NCBI GenBank assembly: GCA_002721445.1 | Contig: PBKN01000007.1 | Coordinates: forward strand, 1-60,134 | DNA: 60,134 nucleotides | Reading direction: 5' to 3' | Source: Chloroflexota bacterium | Lineage (GTDB): Bacteria; Chloroflexota; Dehalococcoidia; Lucifugimonadales; GCA-002723415 | In this document: in pieces, positions 10,191 to 16,931 of the stretch | Position numbering within the stretch: the stretch's first letter is position 1 | Layout of the letters: each line of letters opens with the position of its first letter | Translations under genes and position numbers: made by a program | The notes under the pieces: generated by a model | Seen by the model: only the letters and a program-made list of their open reading frames with translations | Database searches by the model: none | Told to the model about the DNA's origin: nothing

Positions 10191-11251
10191 ATTTAGTATT
10201 AAACTGTAATAATTTATCAAAAAATTTTGATAAATATAAAGTAATTAGCAACTTAGATCTTCAGCTTTTTTCTGGACAAATATTATCTATATTAGGTTCT
10301 AGCGGATGTGGTAAAACTACATTATTAAGGTTGATCTCAGGCTTGGAAGAATTAGATCGAGGAGAAATATTTCTTAATGGTAAATTAGTATCACAAAATG
10401 GTTTTAATGTGCCACCTAATAAAAGGAATATAGGAATGGTTTTTCAGAATTATTCATTGTTTCCTCATATGGATGTATATAATAATATAGCATTTGGTTT
10501 AAGTAATTTTGATAAAAAAGATAGGGATAGTAGAGTTAAAGAAGTTTTAGAAATAACTAGGTTAGAAAAGTTTGAAAATAGATATCCACAAGAGCTTTCT
10601 GGTGGGCAGCAGCAAAGAGTCGCTCTAGCTCGTACTTTAGCACCGAAGCCAACAATAATGTTACTTGATGAACCTTTTAGTAATTTAGATGCATTTACAA
10701 GGTCTGCTATGTTAACAGATATTCAAAAAATTATTAGAGATAGTAAGGTGTCTACAATCTTAGTTACACATGATAGAGAAGAAGCTTTTGCTACATCAGA
10801 TTATTTGGCTATCATGGTAGATGGTAAAATAGTGCAATTTGACAAGCCAAATAAAGTGGTTCAATCTCCAATTAATAAAGAAGTTGCAAGTCTAGTTTTA
10901 AATTGTAGTTTTTTAAGTGGAAGTATCAAAAATGGAGTTTTAAACACTAGTTTAGGTAATTTTTCTTTTAAAACTGTAGGTTTGAAGAATTCACAAATTA
11001 TTGATGGTAAGGACGTAAATGTTTTAATAAGGCCAGAAGACTTTAGTGTTACTTATGATCCAAATGGGAATTTTAAAGTTTTATCAATAGAATTTAGAGG
11101 CATGTACTCAATTGTTCATGTTCAATCTGTAAATCATGGATTTTTATTAAAATTTATTCACAATGATAAAGATCAATTGTGGAGTATAGGATCTAATGTT
11201 AATTTAATAAAAGCCACTACAAGTCCTCTTATTGTTTACAGTGTTAATTAA
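10187..11251 (+). CDS. ABC transporter ATP-binding protein, FbpC-like
   Basis: The 354-aa ATPase partner of the preceding permease, acting at the inner membrane face. Walker A is GSSGCGKTT (37-45), the ABC signature is LSGGQ (137-141), Walker B is IMLLDEP (157-163), the D-loop is SNLD and the switch histidine is H195 in VTHDREEA. The C-terminal 110 residues form a TOBE-like domain with VLIRPEDFSV, as in the FbpC/PotA/CysA group. The overlap with the permease by 4 bases implies translational coupling. Iron as substrate is inferred from the permease type and the adjacent DtxR-family gene. Confidence 0.87.
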   Translation: MNLVLNCNNLSKNFDKYKVISNLDLQLFSGQILSILGSSGCGKTTLLRLISGLEELDRGEIFLNGKLVSQNGFNVPPNKRNIGMVFQNYSLFPHMDVYNNIAFGLSNFDKKDRDSRVKEVLEITRLEKFENRYPQELSGGQQQRVALARTLAPKPTIMLLDEPFSNLDAFTRSAMLTDIQKIIRDSKVSTILVTHDREEAFATSDYLAIMVDGKIVQFDKPNKVVQSPINKEVASLVLNCSFLSGSIKNGVLNTSLGNFSFKTVGLKNSQIIDGKDVNVLIRPEDFSVTYDPNGNFKVLSIEFRGMYSIVHVQSVNHGFLLKFIHNDKDQLWSIGSNVNLIKATTSPLIVYSVN

Positions 11252-11285
11252 ATTCTAGAGATGAAATTTTAATAGTAATTTGGTA

Positions 11286-11309
11286 TTATAAGCATCTAGC
11301 AACTTATAA
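11286..11309. promoter_or_regulatory. Inverted repeat just before the DtxR-family gene
   Basis: TTATAAG (11286-11292) and CTTATAA (11303-11309) are perfect 7-base arms with a 10-base spacer, ending a few bases before the AAGGG ribosome site. It could be an autoregulatory operator, but arms this AT-rich arise easily by chance here. Confidence 0.25.
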
Positions 11310-11322
11310 AAAGGGTTGAAAA

Positions 11323-12030
11323 ATGAAAGAACAAGATAATAACTTTTCTAGACTTTCAATGGGGGTTGAGAATTATCTTTTGTCTATATTTCGTTTAAAG
11401 GAAGAAGGTAATATCGTTACTATTTCTAGCCTTGCATTACATTTAAAGACATTGCCTATAGGAGAAGGTATTGGGACTTCCCTTCCATCTGTTGGAGGCA
11501 TGGTAAGACGCTTAGTCCGAGAAGGATTTGTTACTATTGATGAACAAAAAAAAGAAGTCAACTTTACTAAGAGTGGTTATACTAATGCTGAGACTATTGT
11601 AAAAAGACATAGATTGGCAGAAAGATTAGTAGTAGATATGTTTGATGTTGAATTATATAGAGCGCATACGGAAGCTCATTTACTTGAACATGCAATATCA
11701 TCATATTTAGAGACCAAGATATTGTCAAAATTAGGTAATCCTTCTACATCTCCATATGGGTATCCAATCCCAGGAAGTAATTATGTTTTAAATAAAAAAG
11801 CTGTCAGAATTAGTCAATTAAAATCAAATACTAGAATAAAAATTGACAGGATACCTGCAGACGATATGAGTTTATTAAAATATTTAGTAGATAACAGACT
11901 AATTCCTGGAAATAGTGTTGTAGTTGTAGATAATAACAAATCTACTGGAACTATAAGTTTAAGTTCTTCAGGCATTGAATCTGTTTTAAGTGTAGATGTG
12001 GCTGAATTAGTTTGGGGAATACCTGAATAA
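11323..12030 (+). CDS. DtxR/IdeR-family metal-dependent transcriptional regulator
   Basis: A 235-aa cytosolic repressor expected to bind DNA with Fe2+ or Mn2+ as co-repressor. The N-terminal winged helix starts at ENYLLSIFRLKEEG; the dimerisation/metal domain has KRHRLAERLVVDMF, AHLLEHAIS and GNPSTSPYGYPIPG, all family hallmarks; the last about 70 residues (ISQLKSNTRIKIDRI onward) look like the FeoA/SH3-like domain. Compared with typical members about nine residues (around TLPIGEGIG) are inserted before the recognition helix LPSVGGMVRRL. AAGGG lies before the ATG. The iron-type permease and ATPase genes upstream are likely targets. Confidence 0.88.
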   Translation: MKEQDNNFSRLSMGVENYLLSIFRLKEEGNIVTISSLALHLKTLPIGEGIGTSLPSVGGMVRRLVREGFVTIDEQKKEVNFTKSGYTNAETIVKRHRLAERLVVDMFDVELYRAHTEAHLLEHAISSYLETKILSKLGNPSTSPYGYPIPGSNYVLNKKAVRISQLKSNTRIKIDRIPADDMSLLKYLVDNRLIPGNSVVVVDNNKSTGTISLSSSGIESVLSVDVAELVWGIPE

Positions 12031-12032
12031 AT

Positions 12033-12518
12033 TTATTTGTGTGATGTTTTACCGCTAATTATTGTTAATGCATGCTCTAATACTGGCTCGATAATTTCCA
12101 TACATTCACTTACTGCTTTTGGGCTACCTGGTAAATTAATTATTAGGCACTTTTTTCTTAATCCAGATATTCCTCTACTTAACATAGACAAGTTTGTCTT
12201 TTTTAATGTTTCTAACCTCATTGCTTCAGTAATCCCTGGGATCTCTTTGTCTAAAACATTTTTTGTTGCTTCAGGAGTTAAATCTCTTGGACCTAATCCT
12301 GTACCTCCAGTAGTAATTATAATATCTGCTATATGATTATCACTTAATTCAATTAGGTAAGAGGATATTGTGTCAATATCATCTGGGATTATTTTATAAA
12401 AAACTTCTTGGATTGATTCATTTTTCTTAAAAATATCACTAATAACTTTTCCACTAGAATCATTTCTTTTACCAATTGAAGCTGAATCACTAATTGTAAT
12501 AATGCCTAACTTAAAAAT
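12033..12518 (-). CDS. MoaB/Mog-family molybdopterin biosynthesis protein, probable ATT start
   Basis: Related to MoaB/MogA, which adenylate molybdopterin before metal insertion. The reading frame gives 161 aa beginning FKLGIITISDSASIGKR, with the family motif TTGGTGLGPRDLTPEAT (69-85) and NLPGSPKAV (129-136), so the whole domain of normal length is present. There is no ATG, GTG or TTG between the upstream stop (in-frame TAA at about 12531-12533) and the conserved start of the domain; the only plausible start is ATT at 12516-12518, seven bases after a good AGAAGG ribosome site. It converges with the DtxR gene (2 bases apart). No other moa genes are in the window. Confidence 0.8.
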   Translation of the reverse strand: MFKLGIITISDSASIGKRNDSSGKVISDIFKKNESIQEVFYKIIPDDIDTISSYLIELSDNHIADIIITTGGTGLGPRDLTPEATKNVLDKEIPGITEAMRLETLKKTNLSMLSRGISGLRKKCLIINLPGSPKAVSECMEIIEPVLEHALTIISGKTSHK

Positions 12519-12743
12519 TGAATTACCTTCTTAATTTTAAATTAATATATATTATTATTATAACTCTTTATTAATTTATTAGTAAAAGAATTTATATTAT
12601 AAGTAATGAATTAATATATTTTTGGAAAAGTCTTAGATTTGTAATAAATAAGTCTAGAAATGCCTTGCGTATTATTATTTTGTTTGGGAAACTGCTTTTA
12701 TAAGTTAAATATTCTGGATTATAGCAATATAAGTTTGAAGGTA

Positions 12744-13676
12744 ATGCGAATATATCACAGTCCTGTAATGGTTCAGGAGGTTTTAGAATCAATAAATTTT
12801 AAGAGTTTAGGAGTATTAGTAGATTGCACCTTAGGTTCAGGAGGGCATTCAGAAGCAATTCTAGAATATGCAAAATCTATTGGAAAAAAAATTAAAATTC
12901 TAGCTTTAGATTTAGATTATGAAGGTATAGAAATAGCAAAAAAAAGGTTGAATAACAATTTAGATTCGATAATTATTAAACAGGGTAATTTTTCGAATAT
13001 ATCTAATATAGTAAAAGAAAGTGGAATAGATAAAGTAGAGGCTGTATTGTTTGATTTAGGGGTATCATCTTTACATTTAGAAAAGCCTATTAGAGGTTTT
13101 AGCTTTCGTCAAGATGCAGAATTGGATATGAGATTTGATATAAATCAAACTGATTCAGCATCTAATGTAATTAACCAAGAATCAGAGGAGACTTTAAAAA
13201 ATATAATTCGTGATTTTGGTGAAGAGCCTCAAGCAAATGCAATTGCTCGCTCAATAGTAAAAAACAGACCAATAAATAGCACTTTAAAATTAGCAGATAT
13301 TATAGTTAGAGCAAAAAAAAGTTATAAATATAAAAGCATTCATCCTGCAACTCAAACTTTCCAAGCTATAAGAATGTATGTTAATAATGAATTAGATAAT
13401 ATAAATTCAGGTATTAAACAAGCTATCAGTTTGTTAAAAAAATCAGGGCGAATAATCACTATTTCTTATCATTCTATCGAAGATAGGTTGGTAAAAAAGC
13501 TTTTGCTTGAAGAATCACGTGAATGTATTTGTCCAACAAATATTTTAGAGTGTGTTTGTAATCATTCAGCCTCACTTAAATTAATGTTTAAAAAAGTTAT
13601 AAAGCCTTCTTTAGAAGAGATTAGGCAAAACCGTAGAAGTAGAAGTGCCAAATTACGAGTAGCTGAGAAAATATAA
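12744..13676 (+). CDS. rsmH: 16S rRNA (cytosine-1402-N4)-methyltransferase RsmH
   Basis: SAM-dependent enzyme that methylates N4 of C1402 in the ribosomal decoding centre; 310 aa, the normal family length. It begins MRIYHSPVMVQEVLE, which matches the conserved RsmH N-terminus, so the longer frame from 12660 is rejected. Motifs are DCTLGSGGHSEAIL (27-40), ALDLDYEGIEIA, FDLGVSSLHLE, GFSFRQDAELDMRFD, and the C-terminal ISYHSIEDRLVK and RRSRSAKLRVAE. In most bacteria rsmH heads the division and cell wall (dcw) cluster; here it is followed directly by ftsA and ftsZ. The 225 bases upstream (12519-12743) hold no gene and no mraZ. Confidence 0.95.
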   Translation: MRIYHSPVMVQEVLESINFKSLGVLVDCTLGSGGHSEAILEYAKSIGKKIKILALDLDYEGIEIAKKRLNNNLDSIIIKQGNFSNISNIVKESGIDKVEAVLFDLGVSSLHLEKPIRGFSFRQDAELDMRFDINQTDSASNVINQESEETLKNIIRDFGEEPQANAIARSIVKNRPINSTLKLADIIVRAKKSYKYKSIHPATQTFQAIRMYVNNELDNINSGIKQAISLLKKSGRIITISYHSIEDRLVKKLLLEESRECICPTNILECVCNHSASLKLMFKKVIKPSLEEIRQNRRSRSAKLRVAEKI

Positions 13677-13707
13677 TGGTTACAAATATGGATAGAGGAG
13701 CATCATT

Positions 13708-14994
13708 ATGGATAATAACATAGTAACAGCGATAGATATAGGTACAGATAAAATTTGTACAATAGTTGCTAAGCCTTCTGGGGATAGTTTTAATATATTG
13801 GGATATAGTAGTGTGCCTTCATTAGGAATACATAAGGGTTTGATTGATGATATTGATTTAGCTTCATCTTCTATAATTAATTCCATCAACCAAGTTCAAA
13901 ATGAATTAGGATTGAATATTCAATCAGCTTACATAGGCATGACTAGTCCAAATATAAATTTTAAAACTAGAATAGATAGAATGGATTCTGTTGCTAAGAA
14001 TGGAGTTATTACTACAGATGACCTAAATTGTAATGTTAGTAATTTGATTAAAAATGAAGATGATGTTAACAATGACTTATTACACGTTATTACTCTTTCA
14101 TATATAGTCGATGGTATAGCTGGTATTAAGAATCCACTTGGTATGCATACTGAGGATTTGCAAGTTGATAATTATTTAATTTCAGGAGATAAACAGCAAG
14201 TAGCTAAAATCCGTCAACTAATAAAAATGGTTGGTATTAATATAGATAAACTTGTATTTACCCCTTTAGGGAACATGATGTCTACTCTTACAGATTTTGA
14301 GAAAGATAATGGAGTGATATTAGTTGATATTGGAAAAGGGACTACTGATATTATTGTTGTTAAAAATAATGCTATTTTATGTACTGATGTAATTCCTGTT
14401 GGAGGTTATCAATTTACTAATGATATTTGTGTAACTTATAATTCAACTTACGATATTGCTGAGAATATTAAATTAAAATGGGGGAATGCTGAATTATTTG
14501 GTATATCGCATTCTGAAGAAGTTGATTTAGACACATCAGATGATTCCGTATTGCGAGTACCTCGTAGAGAGGTTTGCCAATTAATTAGGGAGCGAGCTAC
14601 AGAATTAGCAAGATTAGTTAAGATAAAGTTATCGAATCATGGTATTACTGATTTAGCTGATATGTCTTTAGTTTTAACTGGAGGATCAGGTCAGTTGCCT
14701 GGGATAAATTCTATATTTAGACAATCTTTAGGTAGTAATACTAGATTAGGTTTTCCAAAACATAGTAATGAACTAAAAGATGGGTTAAATAAACCAGAGT
14801 TTTCAAGTTCTTTAGGTATATTGTTATGGGGCTTAGACAAAAAAGGTATTAATAATTCTGATGGTTCAGAATCAAATAAATCAGATTCTAATTTAAATAC
14901 TAAAAATAAAACTTATCAATTTATAAACCAAATTAAAACGTTGTTACCAGTACAACCAATTTCGTCAAAATTAGGGAGAGTATTATGGAAATAA
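13708..14994 (+). CDS. ftsA: Cell division protein FtsA
   Basis: Actin-like ATPase that tethers FtsZ to the membrane at the division site; 428 aa. Actin-fold phosphate loops are DIGTDKICTIVAK near the N-terminus, VDIGKGTTDIIVV in the middle and LTGGSGQLPGI near residue 330; the SHS2-type insertion with SAYIGMTS lies in between. The last residues (SSKLGRVLWK) could be the membrane-contacting helix, though it is not a textbook one. GAGGAG lies 8 bases before the ATG. It overlaps ftsZ by 10 bases, so FtsA and FtsZ are translationally coupled. Fully conventional apart from the missing mur and fts neighbours. Confidence 0.95.
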   Translation: MDNNIVTAIDIGTDKICTIVAKPSGDSFNILGYSSVPSLGIHKGLIDDIDLASSSIINSINQVQNELGLNIQSAYIGMTSPNINFKTRIDRMDSVAKNGVITTDDLNCNVSNLIKNEDDVNNDLLHVITLSYIVDGIAGIKNPLGMHTEDLQVDNYLISGDKQQVAKIRQLIKMVGINIDKLVFTPLGNMMSTLTDFEKDNGVILVDIGKGTTDIIVVKNNAILCTDVIPVGGYQFTNDICVTYNSTYDIAENIKLKWGNAELFGISHSEEVDLDTSDDSVLRVPRREVCQLIRERATELARLVKIKLSNHGITDLADMSLVLTGGSGQLPGINSIFRQSLGSNTRLGFPKHSNELKDGLNKPEFSSSLGILLWGLDKKGINNSDGSESNKSDSNLNTKNKTYQFINQIKTLLPVQPISSKLGRVLWK

Positions 14995-16085
14995 TTAATA
15001 GTATAAATCCAAGAGAAATAGCAAAAATTAAAGTAATTGGTGTTGGAGGTGGAGGATCTAATGCAGTATCCAGGATGTTTAGGGAAAGAATTCCTGGCGT
15101 AGAATATGTTGTTGTTAACACAGATGCACAAGCATTACTTCAAAGTGATATTCCTATGAAAATACGTATTGGAGAGCAATTAACTGCTGGCAAGGGGGTT
15201 GGTGGTGACCCAGATTTAGGAATGCGTTCAGCTGAAGAAAGTAGAGAAGAGTTATTTGAAGTAGTACGAGATACAGATATGATTTTTGTAGCAGCAGGAA
15301 TGGGTGGTGGAACAGGTACAGGTTCTGCACCGGTACTTGCTCAAATAGCTAAAGAAACAGGTGCTCTTACTGTTGGAGTAGTAACAAAACCTTTTAGTTT
15401 TGAAGGTAGTAAGAGAACAAAATCTGCCGAAGAAGGAATAAGGAATTTGGGACAGAATGTTGATACACTGTTAGTTATACCTAATGAAAGATTACATGTT
15501 ATATGTGATGAAGAGATTACAGCTGAAAATGCATTTAAAATGGCCGATGATGTCTTACGTTCAGGGGTTCAATCCATAGCTGAACTTGTTACTACTGCTG
15601 GAGATATAAATGTTGATTTTGCTGATATTAACACAGTTATGCGTGATGCTGGTCCAGCATGGATGTCTATAGGTTGGGGTGTAGGAGAAAACAGAGCGAG
15701 AGAAGCAGCTCAGCAAGCTATAACAAATCCACTGCTAGATGTTTCTATAGAAAGCGCAAAAGGGGTTTTATTTAATGTAACTGGTGGCAGCGATTTGAAG
15801 TTATCTGAATTACATGAAGCAGCAGAGGTTATTCAACGTGTAGTTGATCCAGATGCTAATATTATATTTGGAATGGTTACTGATCCAAAAATGGAGAATG
15901 AAATAAAGTTGACGATTGTTGCTACTGGATTTCCTACTGTTGAAAGTATGCAAGAAAGAGAAACACAAATACAAAATATGCTTGAAGATGTTTTAGATGG
16001 AGAAGAGACTGATTTAGATGTTCCTCCATTTTTAAGACGATATTCAATGAGTAGACATAATACTAATGGCTCAATGAATAAATAA
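14985..16085 (+). CDS. ftsZ: Cell division protein FtsZ
   Basis: Tubulin-like GTPase forming the division ring; 366 aa. The nucleotide-binding start GVGGGGSNAV (19-28), the tubulin signature GGGTGTGSAP (107-116), PNERL (166-170) and the T7-loop acids D211 and D214 are all present. The conserved C-terminal peptide DVPPFLRR (345-352) that binds FtsA is reached after an unusually short linker of roughly 30 residues, and 14 further residues follow it. AGGGAG precedes the ATG within ftsA. The gene ends the rsmH-ftsA-ftsZ unit before a strong terminator. Confidence 0.98.
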   Translation: MEIINSINPREIAKIKVIGVGGGGSNAVSRMFRERIPGVEYVVVNTDAQALLQSDIPMKIRIGEQLTAGKGVGGDPDLGMRSAEESREELFEVVRDTDMIFVAAGMGGGTGTGSAPVLAQIAKETGALTVGVVTKPFSFEGSKRTKSAEEGIRNLGQNVDTLLVIPNERLHVICDEEITAENAFKMADDVLRSGVQSIAELVTTAGDINVDFADINTVMRDAGPAWMSIGWGVGENRAREAAQQAITNPLLDVSIESAKGVLFNVTGGSDLKLSELHEAAEVIQRVVDPDANIIFGMVTDPKMENEIKLTIVATGFPTVESMQERETQIQNMLEDVLDGEETDLDVPPFLRRYSMSRHNTNGSMNK

Positions 16086-16106
16086 TAAAAATTATATAAA
16101 AAAAGT

Positions 16107-16155
16107 AAAAAAGACAAAAAAGTCTCTAAATTTTAGAGACTTTTTTGTCTTTTTT
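16107..16155 (+). terminator. Strong intrinsic terminator after ftsZ
   Basis: A perfect inverted repeat with 24-base arms (16107-16130 and 16132-16155) around one central base, 21 bases past the ftsZ stop. The core is GTCTCTAAA/TTTAGAGAC, followed by T6-GTC-T8. It separates the division genes from nrdR. Confidence 0.92.
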
Positions 16156-16230
16156 TTAAAAGTTATATTTACATAGCGTTTTATGAATAAAGATTACAAT
16201 CAAACAATTTAAAAACGACATAAATTTTCG

Positions 16231-16260
16231 TTGACATTGCCCAATATATAGTGGTAATTT
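16231..16260 (+). promoter_or_regulatory. Putative promoter of nrdR-nrdJ
   Basis: A perfect -35 box TTGACA (16231-16236) is followed after 18 bases by TAATTT (16255-16260), a weak -10. The NrdR-box-like site at 16239-16254 fills the space between the two boxes, where a bound repressor would block polymerase. Confidence 0.5.
16239..16254. promoter_or_regulatory. NrdR-box-like operator 1
   Basis: GCCCAATATATAGTGG agrees with the NrdR-box pattern ACACTATATATAGTGT at 12 of 16 positions, including the ATATATAGTG core. It overlaps the putative promoter and is paired with a second, weaker site 31 bases downstream. Confidence 0.6.
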
Positions 16261-16269
16261 TATGTTCTA

Positions 16270-16285
16270 GCACCTTAATTTGTGG
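16270..16285. promoter_or_regulatory. NrdR-box-like operator 2 (weaker)
   Basis: GCACCTTAATTTGTGG keeps the outer CAC...GTG of an NrdR box (9 of 16 matches). The 15-base linker to the first box places both on the same face of the helix, the known arrangement of tandem NrdR boxes. It overlaps an in-frame GTG (16282), which argues for the ATG at 16297 as the nrdR start. Confidence 0.45.
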
Positions 16286-16296
16286 TTTGGTATGAA

Positions 16297-16872
16297 ATGA
16301 TTTGTAGCTACTGTAATAAAAATCAATCTAAAGTTCTGGATTCAAGAGATTCTGGTAATTCGATACGTAGAAGAAGAGAATGCATTAATTGTGGGGTTAG
16401 ATTTACTACATATGAATTTATACAGGCTAAAGTAATTTCTGTTATAAAACGAGATGCTAGACGTGAAGATTTTGATGTAGATAAATTAAAACGAAGTTTG
16501 TGGAATGCTTGTAAGAAACGTCCTATACCAATTGGTAGTATTGATAAGTTAGTATCTTTAACTCAAGCATTAATTATAGAATCAGGTAAATCAGAGATAC
16601 CTTCTAGGTTGATTGGTGAATTAGTTATGACAAAATTAAAAGAAATAGATAGAGTTGCATATATAAGATTTGCTAGCGTTTATAGAGATTTTAAAGATGT
16701 CGAAAGTTTTAAGGATGAAGTTGATTCGTTATTAATTAATGAAGATACTAAGATAGATTATAATGCTCAATTGTCATTTTTAGATTCTTTGGAAATAGAT
16801 TTTTTGCAAAACACTAGTAGGCGTAAAGGTCTATCTAAAAGTATTAAGAATTTTCAAACAAAATTAGTATGA
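16297..16872 (+). CDS. nrdR: Transcriptional repressor NrdR
   Basis: Zinc-ribbon plus ATP-cone repressor of ribonucleotide reductase genes, sensing ATP/dATP. From the ATG at 16297 it is 191 aa and begins MICSYCNKNQSKVLDSR, exactly like NrdR; the GTG at 16282 would add five unconserved residues. The zinc ribbon uses CSYC and CINC followed by GVRFTTYE; the ATP cone starts at VIKRDARREDFD and runs to about residue 145 (SVYRDFKDVESF). The C-terminus extends about 40 residues beyond the usual end. The next gene is its expected target nrdJ, and NrdR-like boxes lie upstream. Confidence 0.93.
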   Translation: MICSYCNKNQSKVLDSRDSGNSIRRRRECINCGVRFTTYEFIQAKVISVIKRDARREDFDVDKLKRSLWNACKKRPIPIGSIDKLVSLTQALIIESGKSEIPSRLIGELVMTKLKEIDRVAYIRFASVYRDFKDVESFKDEVDSLLINEDTKIDYNAQLSFLDSLEIDFLQNTSRRKGLSKSIKNFQTKLV

Positions 16873-16931
16873 GTAATTAGTATATAAAAAATATTTTTTA
16901 ACATTTTAAAATTTAGATTATTGGAGTATGT

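Noticed and set aside
12037-12336. A 99-codon plus-strand frame
   Set aside because: It is antisense to the MoaB/Mog frame, which has the family motif TTGGTGLGPRDLTPEA and full length.
12660-12743. N-terminal extension of RsmH by 28 residues
   Set aside because: The extension is unlike any RsmH N-terminus, and the ATG at 12744 gives the conserved start and normal length.
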